NCBI RefSeq assembly: GCF_017165765.1
Contig: NZ_JAFGZD010000006.1
Span: 248,001 to 312,000, forward strand
Reading direction: 5' to 3'
DNA length: 64,000 nucleotides
Source: Pseudomonas capsici
GTDB lineage: Bacteria; Pseudomonadota; Gammaproteobacteria; Pseudomonadales; Pseudomonadaceae
The translations under genes and the position numbers were made by a program. Below the pieces are notes generated by a model. It saw nothing but the letters and a program-made list of their open reading frames with translations. It made no database searches and was not told the origin of the DNA. Positions 9,955-19,937 of the stretch are shown here, in pieces; position 1 is the first letter of the stretch; each line of letters opens with the position of its first letter.

Positions 9955-11876
9955 TACTCCGAATCTTGGCGACCACGCCGGGAAACCGCTTGTGCGAGGA
10001 ATTCAGCGAATTGGGCGACCGGCATTGAACCGAGGTCAGCGCCTTCGCGGGTACGCACAGCGACAGTTTGCGTTTCAACTTCCCGATCTCCGATAACGAG
10101 GAGATAAGGGACCTTGAGCAAAGTATGCTCGCGGATTTTAAAGCCGATCTTTTCATTTCTCAAGTCAGACTTGGCACGAAATCCGCTTTGAGCCAGAGTT
10201 TTTTCGACTTCGAGAGCAAAATCTGCCTGTTTATCAGTGATATTCATGATCACTGCCTGCGTCGGAGCAAGCCAGGCCGGGAATGCACCTTCGTAGTGTT
10301 CGATCAGAATACCGATGAAACGCTCGAAGGAACCGAGGATGGCACGGTGCAACATGACCGGATGCTTGCGACCGTTGTCTTCCGAGACGTACTCGGCGCT
10401 CAGACGGATCGGCAGGTTGAAATCGAGCTGCAAGGTACCACACTGCCAGACGCGGCCGAGGCAGTCCTTCAGGGAAAACTCGATCTTCGGACCATAGAAA
10501 GCGCCCTCGCCCGGCTGCAGATCGTAAGGCAGACCCGCGCTGTCCAGCGCAGCAGCCAGTGCCGATTCGGCACGATCCCACAAGTCATCAGAACCCACGC
10601 GTTTCTCAGGACGGGTCGACAGCTTGAGCTCGATATCCTTGAAACCGAAATCGGCATACACATCCAGGGTCAGCTTGATAAAGGCTGCCGACTCGGACTG
10701 CATCTGCTCTTCGGTGCAGAAAATGTGCGCGTCGTCCTGAGTGAAGCCACGTACGCGCATGATGCCGTGCAGGGCACCCGACGGCTCGTTGCGGTGGCAG
10801 GCACCGAATTCGGCCAGACGCATTGGCAGCTCACGGTAGCTCTTCAGGCCCTGATTGAATACCTGCACGTGGCATGGGCAGTTCATCGGCTTGATGGCGT
10901 AGTCGCGACTCTCGGACTCGGTGGTGAACATGTTGTCGGCGTAGTTGGCCCAGTGCCCGGATTTCTCCCAGAGCGAGCGGTCGACCACCTGTGGCGTCTT
11001 GATCTCCAGATAGCCGTTCTCGCGCTGCACTTTGCGCATGTACTGCTCAAGCACCTGATACAGGGTCCAGCCCTGCGGATGCCAGAACACCATGCCCGGC
11101 GCTTCTTCCTGAGTGTGAAACAAGCCCAGGCGCTTGCCGATCTTGCGATGGTCACGCTTTTCGGCTTCTTCGATACGCTGGATGTAAGCAGCCAGTTGCT
11201 TCTTGTCAGCCCAGGCCGTGCCGTAGACGCGCTGCAACTGCTCGTTCTTGGCATCGCCGCGCCAGTAGGCACCGGACAGCTTGGTCAGCTTGAAGGACTT
11301 GAGGAAACGGGTGTTCGGCACGTGCGGACCGCGGCACATGTCGACGTATTCTTCGTGATAGTACAGGCCCATGGTCTGCTGATCGGGCATGTCCTCGACC
11401 AGACGCAGCTTGTAGTCTTCCTGGCGCGAAGTGAACACTTCGATCACTTCTGCACGCGGCGTCACCTTCTTGATGACGTCGTAATCCTTCTCGATCAGCT
11501 GCTGCATGCGCTGCTCGATGGCTGCCATGTCGTCAGGCGTGAACGGGCGCTCGTAGGCGATATCGTAATAGAAGCCATCGTCGATGACCGGACCGATGAC
11601 CATCTTGGCGGTCGGGTACAGTTGCTTGACGGCATGCCCTACAAGGTGAGCGCAGGAGTGACGGATGATTTCCAGCCCTTCCTGATCCTTGGGAGTAATG
11701 ATCTGCAGGCTGGCATCGCCTTCGATCAGGTCGCAGGCATCGACGAGCTTGCCGTCGACCTTGCCGGCCACGGTGGCCTTGGCCAGACCGGCACCAATGG
11801 AAAGCGCGACATCGGCTACGGAAACCGGATGATCGAATGAACGTTGACTGCCGTCGGGAAGAGTAATGGTGGGCAT
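9954..11876 (-). CDS. thrS: Threonyl-tRNA synthetase
   Basis: 640 residues from the ATG at 11876. The TGS domain comes first ([18 protein letters not shown]), then the editing domain with the [14 protein letters not shown] metal/editing motif, the class II catalytic core ([10 protein letters not shown] containing the zinc-binding Cys, [13 protein letters not shown] motif 2, [19 protein letters not shown] motif 3), and the C-terminal anticodon-binding domain. It is the first gene of the thrS-infC-rpmI-rplT-pheST-ihfA block. The leader (11877 onwards) is about 350 bp, where autoregulatory structures are expected, but I cannot identify one. Confidence 0.99.
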   Translation of the reverse strand: MPTITLPDGSQRSFDHPVSVADVALSIGAGLAKATVAGKVDGKLVDACDLIEGDASLQIITPKDQEGLEIIRHSCAHLVGHAVKQLYPTAKMVIGPVIDDGFYYDIAYERPFTPDDMAAIEQRMQQLIEKDYDVIKKVTPRAEVIEVFTSRQEDYKLRLVEDMPDQQTMGLYYHEEYVDMCRGPHVPNTRFLKSFKLTKLSGAYWRGDAKNEQLQRVYGTAWADKKQLAAYIQRIEEAEKRDHRKIGKRLGLFHTQEEAPGMVFWHPQGWTLYQVLEQYMRKVQRENGYLEIKTPQVVDRSLWEKSGHWANYADNMFTTESESRDYAIKPMNCPCHVQVFNQGLKSYRELPMRLAEFGACHRNEPSGALHGIMRVRGFTQDDAHIFCTEEQMQSESAAFIKLTLDVYADFGFKDIELKLSTRPEKRVGSDDLWDRAESALAAALDSAGLPYDLQPGEGAFYGPKIEFSLKDCLGRVWQCGTLQLDFNLPIRLSAEYVSEDNGRKHPVMLHRAILGSFERFIGILIEHYEGAFPAWLAPTQAVIMNITDKQADFALEVEKTLAQSGFRAKSDLRNEKIGFKIREHTLLKVPYLLVIGDREVETQTVAVRTREGADLGSMPVAQFAEFLAQAVSRRGRQDSE

Positions 11877-12234
11877 GGCGCCTCCTCTCCTAGTGGTGAC
11901 CCCTACCAAAGGTCACGTGGGTTGGGATGAGCCAGTACGTGATTCGGTGGTATGCCTGCCTCACAGTGGCAGGAGCCTTTCAGGCCAACCTTCAACCGAA
12001 CCAGATGACTGGATTGTGCGAAAAAACCTGCATGTGCCGCGCCGATGACCATTGAGCCACGGGGCAAAGAATCTACAGGACGCGCATCCTAGCACAGCCA
12101 CGTCGATTCACACGCACAACCTGCCCGATGAGTATGGAAATAGAGCGTTTTTGCATATCGCCTGAACTGGAGCCGCTCAAGGCCGTCTGAATAAGTCGGG
12201 TTCCTGTATGACTCTTCCAGCAAAGGAGAACACC
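11877..12234. other. Divergent intergenic region between thrS and a small secreted protein gene
   Basis: About 360 bp holding the promoters of both divergent units. A 6-bp hairpin (CCTGCC / GGCAGG) lies near 11957-11975. No tRNA, T-box or small gene can be supported. Confidence 0.5.
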
Positions 12235-12543
12235 ATGAAGCGCTTTCACCTTATGCCTGCCCTGCTTGCCTGTGCCGCCCTGGCCGGCCCGCTGACTGCT
12301 CACGCGGCCATGGACAGTGCGACTCGCTCTGCCTTCACTCAAGAATGTGTCAATGCTGCGAAACAGCATAATCTGGATGACAAGACGGCCAAGGCCCATT
12401 GCGATTGCGGCGCAAAACAGGTCGACAGCCATTTCTCGGACAAGGAGATCGCCAGCCTCAACGCCGACGCGACTCAAAACCCGGCCCTGGCTTCGAAACT
12501 GCAGAAACTGGTCGCCGAAAACTGCAGCGCGGCAAAAAAATAA
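12235..12543 (+). CDS. Small secreted protein with four cysteines, family not recognised
   Basis: 102 residues. The first 24 form a clear Sec signal peptide (MKRFHLMPALLACAALAG..., cleavage after AHA). The mature part is helical and charged with cysteines at about 38, 56, 58 and 97, enough for two disulfides, including a CDC pair. A strong ribosome site (AAAGGAG) precedes the ATG. It is probably periplasmic. No catalytic motif is visible. It is divergent from thrS and followed by a hairpin. Confidence 0.75.
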   Translation: MKRFHLMPALLACAALAGPLTAHAAMDSATRSAFTQECVNAAKQHNLDDKTAKAHCDCGAKQVDSHFSDKEIASLNADATQNPALASKLQKLVAENCSAAKK

Positions 12544-12606
12544 TTCCCGCCGCGGCCTGAGGCAAAACTTCATCAACAACTGCCAAAGGCAATGGTAAAT
12601 ATTCCC

Positions 12607-12631
12607 GAAAGCCCCGCAAGACGGGGCTTTC
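12607..12631. terminator. Hairpin after the small secreted protein gene
   Basis: GAAAGCCCCG-CAAGA-CGGGGCTTTC, a 10-bp perfect stem with a 5-base loop, 63 bases past the stop. The T tract is short but part of the stem. Confidence 0.75.
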
Positions 12632-12839
12632 GGCGCACCACAAGCACCTGTCCTCCTCGCCCGACCGGGGATATCACTTTTACAAAACAGCAATATGATG
12701 CCTTACATCTATTCGCTTTTAATTCAAAGTTCCTACCTGAATGACTCTCTTTTCGTACATTTCGACTATTATGCCTCGGTGTGCCCAGTTGGCCTGAGCA
12801 GCACGTTCTACTGAAAAACTATGTTCTTGGAGATACACC

Positions 12840-13052
12840 ATGTCTAATCGCCAAACCGGCACCGTAAAATGGTTCAACGATGAAAAAGGCTTCGGCTTTA
12901 TCACTCCACAAGGTGGCGGTGACGATCTGTTCGTACACTTCAAAGCAATCCAGAGCGACGGTTTCAAAAGCCTGAAAGAAGGCCAGACCGTTTCTTTCGT
13001 TGCTGCCAAAGGCCAGAAAGGCATGCAAGCAGAAGAAGTCACTGTGGTCTGA
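12840..13052 (+). CDS. capB: Cold-shock domain protein (CspA family)
   Basis: 70 residues, a single cold-shock OB fold with both RNA-binding motifs: [12 protein letters not shown] (RNP1) and DDLFVHF (RNP2). It closely resembles the CapB/CspA protein of other pseudomonads (from memory). It acts as an RNA chaperone in cold or stationary phase. The ATG is preceded by TTGGAG. The upstream spacer of nearly 300 bp leaves room for the long structured leader typical of cold-shock genes, but I cannot fix a promoter. It ends at an intrinsic terminator. Confidence 0.95.
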   Translation: MSNRQTGTVKWFNDEKGFGFITPQGGGDDLFVHFKAIQSDGFKSLKEGQTVSFVAAKGQKGMQAEEVTVV

Positions 13053-13070
13053 TCCACCTGACTTGAAAAA

Positions 13071-13097
13071 AACCCGTCTCATTGGACGGGTTTTTTT
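13071..13097. terminator. Bidirectional intrinsic terminator
   Basis: AACCCGTC-TCATTG-GACGGGTT followed by T residues on the plus strand and by an A/T-run mirror on the minus strand. It serves the cold-shock gene and the convergent lipoprotein gene at 13120-13440. Confidence 0.9.
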
Positions 13098-13119
13098 ATG
13101 GAAAAGGGAAATGCAGGCA

Positions 13120-13440
13120 TCAACCGCAGTTGACGCGAATCACCTTGCCACTGGCATCCGCATTGATATTCACGCGGTCGGACCGATACTCCAGCGTGAC
13201 CATATCGTTGGGACCCAGAATCCGCGCTTCGTTCGAACCGGATTGAGTACGCACCTGGGCCAGCAATGCAGCCGAAGCCTGCTGCCCTACCGCCGACTGG
13301 GCCTGAGCCGCATCGCAGCGCCCATGCCCTGCATGAGAGGCTGCCTGGGCAGGCTCGGGAGACGATCCCGATGTAGAGCTGCATCCTGCCAGCAAAGCTG
13401 TCAAAGCGAAAAAACCCACTGTTGCAAATTTCCGGGGCAT
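13120..13440 (-). CDS. Peptidase inhibitor I78-like lipoprotein
   Basis: 106 residues from the ATG at 13440, which has GAGGAGG upstream. The lipobox LLAGC sits at the end of a short signal peptide, so the protein is predicted to be a lipoprotein. The C-terminal segment (MVTLEYRSDRVNINADASGKVIRVNCG) matches the end of I78-family inhibitors, small beta-structured proteins that block serine proteases; inhibitory activity here is inferred from that resemblance only. The stretch between lipobox and core is Ala/Gln-rich, suggesting a linker. Confidence 0.75.
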   Translation of the reverse strand: MPRKFATVGFFALTALLAGCSSTSGSSPEPAQAASHAGHGRCDAAQAQSAVGQQASAALLAQVRTQSGSNEARILGPNDMVTLEYRSDRVNINADASGKVIRVNCG

Positions 13441-13723
13441 ACACCCTCCTCTACCAATGAACATGTTCAGACCATGTGCGACCGCATCCAGGCGCATTGG
13501 TTGCAGGCACAGGCCCACGTGCCACAAAAGTCTGCCCCAGAGAACGAGTACATACGCAGCCGGGAATCGTCACAAAACGTTTATTCGCATAGGCTATTAA
13601 TAAACCGACATGATGCCTAAGCAGAAGTGTCACCCTGTGCGTGGAATGATCTACTGCACACGGCGTCCAGGCATTCGGCAACGCTCAGGATGATGCGCTG
13701 CTTTCACACGAGACGAGACAGAC

Positions 13724-13918
13724 ATGACAATCATATCCATCGATGCGGATATCAAGGCCAAATGGCCTCAGGGACATTGCTCGCACAGCCCGGGCACGGC
13801 AGAAGAGCTTACGATCATTGCAGTCGACCTGCTGATCAAGGAACTGGGCACCGAAGGTGCCCGAACCTTTCTCGGCCAGGTGCTGAGCAGGTACTCCCCG
13901 GTGGAGCTACCTGCCTGA
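13724..13918 (+). CDS. Small hypothetical protein
   Basis: 64 residues with an alternating hydrophobic pattern and a helical centre (EELTIIAVDLLIKELG) compatible with a small soluble fold. No signal peptide and no family recognised. The ribosome site is weak (GAGACGAGACAGAC before the ATG). It ends 11 bp before the convergent nucleoside hydrolase stop. It could be real, judged from codon use and the length of the open frame, but evidence is limited. Confidence 0.5.
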   Translation: MTIISIDADIKAKWPQGHCSHSPGTAEELTIIAVDLLIKELGTEGARTFLGQVLSRYSPVELPA

Positions 13919-13929
13919 AGCACAGCGAC

Positions 13930-14955
13930 TCACTTCAAACGCGCCAACCGGCTGGTCAGCAGATCGAAGAAGCCCTGAGCGTCGCCATTCTCGACCCAGA
14001 ACACATTCTGTGGCTGCTTGAGCGTGCCGTACCAGTCTGCGACGGTCTGACCAAAGCCGATGCCATCGCGACTGTCGATGGCAAGATTGATCTGCCGACC
14101 TGAAAACAGCTCCGGCTGAAGCAGCCAGGCAATCACGCTTGCATCATGGACAGGACCGCCGGGCAGTCCGTAATGCTCCATATCCAGCTTGACGTACTCA
14201 TCGAGAATTCCACCGACCAGCTTGCCCGCCTGATTGCCCAGTGCCGCGATCTTCTGCAGACGCTGCTCGCTGGTCAGGATCTTGTGGGTCACGTCCAGCG
14301 GCACATAGGTCAGCTTGACGCCGCTGGCCAGGACAATCTGCGCCGCATGGGGGTCGGCGAACAGGTTGAACTCGGCAGTCGGCGTGATATTGCCGCCATT
14401 GAAGTGCGCACCGCCCATGACCACGACTTCCTTGATCCCCTGGGTGATCTCGGGAGCCTGAACCAGTGCCAGCGCCAGATTGGTCTGCGGACCGAGCATG
14501 GCAATAGTGATGCTGTGCGGCTCGGCTTTTTTCAGGGTGTCGATCAGGTAATTGACGGCGTTACCTTCGGCCAGCCCTTTTGCCGGCTCGTGGATCGGCA
14601 CACCCGGCAATCCTTCCTGACCATGCACGTTTTCGGCATAGATCGGCGTACGTACCAGAGGCTTTGGCGCACCGGCATAGATCGGCACCTCCTCACGACC
14701 TGCCCACTCGCGGGCAAGCCTGGCATTGCGCGAGGTCTTGTCCAGACGCACATTGCCTGCCACCGTGGTGATTGCCAGCACGTTCAGCTCTTCCGGAGAA
14801 GCCAGCGCCAGCAGCAACGCGACCACATCGTCGGCACCCGGATCGGTATCGATGATCAGGTTGCGCTTTTCAGCCGCCTGGGCGGCACTCATACCGAGAA
14901 TGGACAAAAGCGACAGACCCCACAGCAGTTGCCTGGAAAACTTCAATATCTGCAT
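13930..14955 (-). CDS. Exported nucleoside hydrolase (IunH/RihB family)
   Basis: 341 residues. The N-terminus is a Sec signal peptide with cleavage after AQA (about residue 27). The calcium-binding signature DTDPGADD follows at about residue 36, and the family core continues with VMGGAHFNGGNITPTAEFN and VPLDVTHKI. These enzymes cleave ribonucleosides to ribose and base. It is the last gene of the rbs operon, 25 bp after rbsD, so it probably makes ribose in the periplasm for RbsB to capture. Most characterised bacterial members are cytoplasmic, so export is notable. Confidence 0.9.
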   Translation of the reverse strand: MQILKFSRQLLWGLSLLSILGMSAAQAAEKRNLIIDTDPGADDVVALLLALASPEELNVLAITTVAGNVRLDKTSRNARLAREWAGREEVPIYAGAPKPLVRTPIYAENVHGQEGLPGVPIHEPAKGLAEGNAVNYLIDTLKKAEPHSITIAMLGPQTNLALALVQAPEITQGIKEVVVMGGAHFNGGNITPTAEFNLFADPHAAQIVLASGVKLTYVPLDVTHKILTSEQRLQKIAALGNQAGKLVGGILDEYVKLDMEHYGLPGGPVHDASVIAWLLQPELFSGRQINLAIDSRDGIGFGQTVADWYGTLKQPQNVFWVENGDAQGFFDLLTSRLARLK

Positions 14956-14980
14956 GGTTTACTCCCTGTTGGATATTTCC

Positions 14981-15385
14981 TTAAAAAACGACTCCAGCCA
15001 CCAAGGCAACATTGCTATACGGCTGGCATTCCCCGCTACGCACGATAGCCTTGGCACGACGGCTCAAGACCTTCAATTCCTCATGACTCACCCAGCGCTG
15101 CTGACCCAATTGCTCATCGAGCGCCAGGGCTTCGATCACTCGCAACCCGGGCGGCTGAACTTCCAGCATCTCGCTGGCCAGCACATGGCTTTCGACCTCC
15201 ATTTCCGTCAGCACGACATCCAGCACGCTGGCGAAATCCGGCACACCATGGGTCAAGGCCAGGTCGATCAGTTCGACACCTGCAGGCACGGGCATGCCGG
15301 CATCAACGATCATGAGGATATCGCCGTGCCCCAGTGAAGCGATCACGCGGGACAAGGCAATATTGAGAAGAGGTGTCTTTTTCAT
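14981..15385 (-). CDS. rbsD: D-ribose pyranase
   Basis: 134 residues, the usual length. It has the catalytic-region signatures [16 protein letters not shown] near the N-terminus and an [16 protein letters not shown] ending. It interconverts pyranose and furanose forms of ribose so that RbsK receives its substrate. The start overlaps the rbsK stop by 4 bp (ATGA), indicating translational coupling. Confidence 0.96.
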   Translation of the reverse strand: MKKTPLLNIALSRVIASLGHGDILMIVDAGMPVPAGVELIDLALTHGVPDFASVLDVVLTEMEVESHVLASEMLEVQPPGLRVIEALALDEQLGQQRWVSHEELKVLSRRAKAIVRSGECQPYSNVALVAGVVF

Positions 15386-16302
15386 GAGGCTTTGAATTCC
15401 TGCACTTCATCGAATGTCGGTATCGAAGGCTGCGCACCGGCACGGGTGACAGACAGTGCCGCCGCAACCTGAGCAAAACGGATCGCTTCGGACTCGCTCC
15501 CGCCTTGCGAAAGAGCCGAGGCAAAACCGCCGACAAAGGTATCACCTGCTGCCGTCGTATCAACCGCCTTCACACGTTGCGCAGGTACATGCTCAAAACC
15601 CTGGGCATTGGCCAGCAGGCTGCCCTGTTCTCCCAATGTGATGATGACATTACGTGCCCCGGCTGCCAGCAGCGCTGTCGCGGCCTTCTGCGCCGACGCG
15701 GGTGAATCCACCACGATTCCTGTAAGCGCCTGCGCCTCACTTTCATTGGGAATCAGATAGTCAATCAATCGATACCATTCCTGAGGCAGAGGCGCAGCAG
15801 CCGGTGCGGGGTTGAGAATGACGGTCTTGCCCAGCTCACGGGCACGGGACAAGGTGTAGTGCACCGTTTCCATCGGCACTTCGAGCTGGCATATGACCAC
15901 TTCGGCAGCGACCAGCAGCGCATCGAACACTCCGATCAGAGAAGGCGTCAGTTGAGCATTCCCCCCGGCGACAATAATGATCGCGTTCTGGCTGTTGTCA
16001 TCCACCACAATGGAGGCAATCCCGGTGGATACACCGGAAGCCGAGGTGACGGCGCGACAATCGATGCCTTCTGCCAGCAACGCACCTCGCAACTGTTCGC
16101 CATAGGCGTCTTCACCCACGCACCCGATCATCGCCACGCTGCCACCCAGGCGCGCAGCCGCAACGGCCTGATTGGCCCCCTTGCCGCCGGGCACGGTCAT
16201 GAAGGTTTCTCCGGCAAGTGTTTCACCGGGTCGCGGCAAACGCCGGGCGCGAATCACCAGATCCATGTTGAGACTGCCCACTATCACTATTTTTGCTTGC
16301 AT
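15382..16302 (-). CDS. rbsK: Ribokinase
   Basis: 306 residues, PfkB family. It has both signatures: [15 protein letters not shown] near residue 42 and the [17 protein letters not shown] anion-hole/catalytic-base motif near residue 247; the N-terminal SLNMDLV substrate motif is present. It phosphorylates ribose at O5 using ATP. It lies between rbsR (24 bp) and rbsD (4-bp overlap). Expression probably follows the rbs operator upstream of rbsB. Confidence 0.96.
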   Translation of the reverse strand: MQAKIVIVGSLNMDLVIRARRLPRPGETLAGETFMTVPGGKGANQAVAAARLGGSVAMIGCVGEDAYGEQLRGALLAEGIDCRAVTSASGVSTGIASIVVDDNSQNAIIIVAGGNAQLTPSLIGVFDALLVAAEVVICQLEVPMETVHYTLSRARELGKTVILNPAPAAAPLPQEWYRLIDYLIPNESEAQALTGIVVDSPASAQKAATALLAAGARNVIITLGEQGSLLANAQGFEHVPAQRVKAVDTTAAGDTFVGGFASALSQGGSESEAIRFAQVAAALSVTRAGAQPSIPTFDEVQEFKAS

Positions 16303-16326
16303 GGCTCATTCGCTCGGCGCTGTATT

Positions 16327-17349
16327 TCAGCGCAACTCATTGAAGGCATTGTTCGGCGGTGCAGTGGATTCACGCACCACGACACTGGGCGTTACAAGAC
16401 GCCTGCCGGACGATTCGGTCGAAGCTCCGATAATCCGGGATAGCAGCATTTCTGCAGCCGTTTCCCCCAGTTGCATGATCGACTGGCCGACGGTAGTCAA
16501 CGCGGGGTAGACATAGCGGCTCATCTGGATATCGTCGAAACCGATCACCGACAGATCACGGGGAACCCGGATATTGCGCTCGGCCGCCGCCCGCAGCACG
16601 CCAATTGCAATCACGTCGTTACCAGCAAAAATGGCGGTAGGTCGATGACCAGACAACAGGCCGACTGCCGCCTCATGACCGGCGGAACTGCTGAAATCAC
16701 TGTGGATCGCCCACTCAGGCGGCACCTCGACACCTGCCTCTTGCATGGCACGCCGGTAACCGACAAAACGCATCTGGGCCACCACCGTATTGTCCGGGCC
16801 ACCGATGCAGGCAATATCGCGATGCCCCAGATCGAGCAGATGACGAGTCGCCAGATAGGCACCATGCTCGTGATCGATGCGCACCATATCGGCATCGATG
16901 CCCTCAAGCTCGCGGTCGACGATCACCAGAGGCGTTCGAACCTCTGCCAGACCGCCCGCGATACTGACATCGCCGCCCACCGAAGAAACGATCAGGCCGT
17001 CGACGCGTTTCTCCAGCAACACGCGCAAGTAGTTGCGCTGTTTTTCCGGGTTGTCGTCGGAGTTGCAGAGGATCACGCAAAAACCGTTACGCTCGCAATG
17101 ATCCTCGATCCCTCGCGCCAGTTCGGCGAAATATGGGTTGATGCCATTGGGAATCAACAGGCCGATCGTCGAAGTGGTCTTGGCCTTGAGCGAGCGGGCA
17201 ACGGCACTGGGCACATAATCGAGCTGGGCAATGGCCGCCTCGACCTTGATACGCACCGGGTCGCTCACCGGACGGGTCTTGTTCAGCACATGGGACACCG
17301 TGGTGTAGGAAATCCCTGCGAGCGCCGCAACGTCTTTGATGGTTGCCAT
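16327..17349 (-). CDS. rbsR: LacI-family ribose operon repressor
   Basis: 340 residues. It has an N-terminal LacI helix-turn-helix (MATIKDVAALAGISYTTVSHVLNKTRPVS) with a hinge helix near residue 50, then a periplasmic-binding-protein-like effector domain. It is embedded in the operon between rbsC (1-bp gap) and rbsK, so it is expressed with its targets. The matching operator is the palindrome at 20962-20975. By analogy with E. coli RbsR it should release DNA on binding ribose; the ligand is inferred from context. Confidence 0.94.
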   Translation of the reverse strand: MATIKDVAALAGISYTTVSHVLNKTRPVSDPVRIKVEAAIAQLDYVPSAVARSLKAKTTSTIGLLIPNGINPYFAELARGIEDHCERNGFCVILCNSDDNPEKQRNYLRVLLEKRVDGLIVSSVGGDVSIAGGLAEVRTPLVIVDRELEGIDADMVRIDHEHGAYLATRHLLDLGHRDIACIGGPDNTVVAQMRFVGYRRAMQEAGVEVPPEWAIHSDFSSSAGHEAAVGLLSGHRPTAIFAGNDVIAIGVLRAAAERNIRVPRDLSVIGFDDIQMSRYVYPALTTVGQSIMQLGETAAEMLLSRIIGASTESSGRRLVTPSVVVRESTAPPNNAFNELR

Positions 17350-17350
17350 A

Positions 17351-18334
17351 TCAGCCCTGCCGCCGTGCCCGGTGGCTACGATAGGTATCCAGCACCACCG
17401 CGATCACGATCACGGCACCGGTGATGATGCGCTTGGTGGGCTCCGATGCACCGATCTGCGCAAGACCTGCCGCCAGGACGGAAATGATCAACACGCCAAA
17501 GAAGGTGCTGATGATCGAGCCGCGCCCGCCCATCAGACTGGTCCCACCAATCACCACTGCCGCGATGACCTGCAGTTCCAGGCCCGCACCGGCATTCGGA
17601 TCGGCCGCTTCCAGCCGGGATATCTGGAACAGCGCCGCCACACCGGCCAGCAGGCCCATAAGTGAAAACACCAGAATCTTGTAAGGCTTGGGATTGATCC
17701 CTGCCAGACGCACGGCTTCTTCGTTGGTGCCGATGCCGATCAGGTAACGACCGAATACCGTACGCGTCAGCACCGCCTGGGCAATGAAGATCACCAGCAG
17801 CGCGATGAGGAACGAGGGCGAGATCCCGAAAGCCAGCGGATTGGAAAGCCAGGCGAAGGAATCACCGATGTAGGCCGTGCGCGAGTCCGTCATCTGATAC
17901 GCCACGCCGCGTGCCATTTCCAGCACGCCCAACGACACGATAAAGGACGGGATTCGCCATGCGACGGTGATGGAGCCGGTAAGAGTACCCGCCAGGGTCG
18001 CGCAGGCGATGCCCAGCAAGGCTGCGGGAAATACGCTCCAGCCCCAGCCCAGAATCGCGACGCTCACCGCCGAAGCGGCCAGGGCCAGAACCGACCCCAC
18101 CGACAGGTCAATACCACCGATGATCAGTACCAGCGTCATACCCACCGCCAGCACCATCAGATCCGGAATCTGGTTGGCCAGGGTGCTGAAGGTCTGGTAC
18201 GACAGGAAGTGATCACTGAGCAACGAAAACAGCACAATCATCGCCAGCAAGGCGCCCGCCAGCCCGAGGTAAGTGCCGAGGCCGAAATAATTCCGGGCAG
18301 CTGAAGGCTGCGTCTGGGAAACAGGGTTATTCAT
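17351..18334 (-). CDS. rbsC: Ribose ABC transporter permease
   Basis: 327 residues with about eight to ten hydrophobic segments and the BPD_transp_2 signatures: GGIDLSVGSVLALAA near residue 90 and the EAA-like loop GTNEEAVRLAGINPKPYKILVF near residue 205. It forms the homodimeric membrane channel for RbsA and RbsB. It overlaps rbsA by 4 bp (ATGA), and rbsR starts 1 bp after its stop. Confidence 0.95.
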   Translation of the reverse strand: MNNPVSQTQPSAARNYFGLGTYLGLAGALLAMIVLFSLLSDHFLSYQTFSTLANQIPDLMVLAVGMTLVLIIGGIDLSVGSVLALAASAVSVAILGWGWSVFPAALLGIACATLAGTLTGSITVAWRIPSFIVSLGVLEMARGVAYQMTDSRTAYIGDSFAWLSNPLAFGISPSFLIALLVIFIAQAVLTRTVFGRYLIGIGTNEEAVRLAGINPKPYKILVFSLMGLLAGVAALFQISRLEAADPNAGAGLELQVIAAVVIGGTSLMGGRGSIISTFFGVLIISVLAAGLAQIGASEPTKRIITGAVIVIAVVLDTYRSHRARRQG

Positions 18335-19884
18335 GAGTCATTCCTGGGCGCCGCTTCGCTGAGCAACGCATCACGTTTTTGATAGCCGGCAAAAGCAGCG
18401 GCGAGCAGTTGATCCTGAGTCCAGTTGTCGCGCTCGAAGGTATCGATCAGGCGACCTGCCGACAGCACGCCGATGCGGTCACAGATCAGCATGAGTTCCC
18501 GCAGATCGCTGGACACCACCACCAGCGCCCGTCCCTGGCGGGTCAGTTCACCCAATAGCGCGTAGATGTCGAACTTGGCTCCCACATCGATCCCGCGGGT
18601 GGGTTCGTCGAACAGCATTACCGGGCAGTCACGCTCCAGCCAGCGACCGATAACCACTTTCTGCTGATTGCCCCCGGAAAGCTCCGAAACCAGTTGTGCC
18701 GGGCTGGAACTGCGAATACGCATGGCCGCAACCTGCCGCTGCGCCAGTGCCAGTTCATCCCGGGCACTGACCACACCACCCCGGGAAATCGCCGGCATAT
18801 TGCCCAGCGCGACGTTGGCGCTGATGGACTGCGACATCAGCAGGCCTTCGCCCTTGCGGTCTTCAGTGATCAGCGCAATGCCCTGCTCGACTGCATCGGC
18901 CGGCGAGCGAATGGTCACTTCGCGCAATGGTTGCCCCACTTCGATGCTGCCGCTGTCGGCCTTGTCGGCACCATAGATCAGGCGCAAAAGCTCGGTTCGT
19001 CCCGCGCCGATCAGGCCGGAAATACCGAAAATCTCGCCGCGACGAACCTGAAACGAAACGTCCTGCACCTTGCCGGTACGCCCCAGCCCCTTGACCGACA
19101 ACGCGACTTCACCAATCTGCCGAGCGCCCATGTCGATGTGCTCGCCCAGCTCTCGCCCGACCATCAGCGTGACCAGTTGCTCGCTGTCATAGCGAGCAAT
19201 GGGCTCCACGCAGACCAGCTTGCCGTCACGCAGCACGGCAATGCGCTGGGCAACCCTGGCCAGTTCCTCAAGGCGGTGGGAAATGTAAATGATCGAGACG
19301 CCACGTGCCTGCAGGCGGCTGACCTGCTCGAACAGCATCTCGACTTCTCGCGACGTCAGCATCGCGGTCGGCTCGTCGAGAATCAGCACATGACAATCGC
19401 CAGCCAGGTTACGGGCGATTTCGACCATCTGTTGATGACCGATACCGAGATCACCGACCAGCGTATCCGGGTCGATGGCTTCCAGCCCGACTTGAGCCAT
19501 GGCCTTGATGGCGTTTTCGCGCAGAACCTTGCGATCGATCCAGCCCAGGCGCCGCGGCATGTCATCCAGAAACAGGTTTTCCGCCACCGTCAGGGTCGGC
19601 AGCAGATTCAACTCCTGCATGACCATGCGCACACCCAGCTTTTCAGCCTGCGTACGGTTTGCCGGTTGATAAGGCTGCCCGTGGAAATGCATCACACCGG
19701 CATCGGGTATTACCAGCCCGCCAATGATCTTCGACAAGGTGCTTTTGCCGGCACCGTTCTCGCCGGTCAGGGCCAGCACTTCGCCGCGCATCAGCGTCAG
19801 CTCGATATCGGCAAGTACCGGTTGGGCGTAGGTCTTGCCGATTCCACTGATGGACAGAACAGCATCCTGGACAGGTGCTGACAT
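18331..19884 (-). CDS. rbsA: Ribose ABC transporter ATPase (two nucleotide-binding domains)
   Basis: 517 residues, the length of double-cassette sugar importers. The first cassette has Walker A GENGAGKST and a Walker B region HVLILDEPTAML; the second has the degenerate Walker A GLIGAGRTELLR, the signature LSGGNQQKV and LFDEPTRGIDVGAK. The asymmetric second cassette is normal for RbsA/MglA proteins. It powers import through RbsC. Confidence 0.96.
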   Translation of the reverse strand: MSAPVQDAVLSISGIGKTYAQPVLADIELTLMRGEVLALTGENGAGKSTLSKIIGGLVIPDAGVMHFHGQPYQPANRTQAEKLGVRMVMQELNLLPTLTVAENLFLDDMPRRLGWIDRKVLRENAIKAMAQVGLEAIDPDTLVGDLGIGHQQMVEIARNLAGDCHVLILDEPTAMLTSREVEMLFEQVSRLQARGVSIIYISHRLEELARVAQRIAVLRDGKLVCVEPIARYDSEQLVTLMVGRELGEHIDMGARQIGEVALSVKGLGRTGKVQDVSFQVRRGEIFGISGLIGAGRTELLRLIYGADKADSGSIEVGQPLREVTIRSPADAVEQGIALITEDRKGEGLLMSQSISANVALGNMPAISRGGVVSARDELALAQRQVAAMRIRSSSPAQLVSELSGGNQQKVVIGRWLERDCPVMLFDEPTRGIDVGAKFDIYALLGELTRQGRALVVVSSDLRELMLICDRIGVLSAGRLIDTFERDNWTQDQLLAAAFAGYQKRDALLSEAAPRNDS

Positions 19885-19937
19885 AAGATTCTCCCGACGC
19901 CCGCCCGGTTCGGGCAGGCGCCATTACCAGACAGGGA

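Noticed and set aside
10068-11840. 590-codon open frame on the plus strand
   Set aside because: Antisense to thrS, same composition artefact; no ribosome site and no family resemblance.
11950-11980. Short inverted repeat upstream of thrS considered as a terminator or T-box-like leader
   Set aside because: Only a 6-bp stem, no T-run, and no T-box sequence; T-boxes are not expected in Pseudomonas.
12643-12839. Possible promoter of the cold-shock gene with a TATTAT hexamer near 12767
   Set aside because: No acceptable -35 sequence at 16-18 bases, so no promoter is called.
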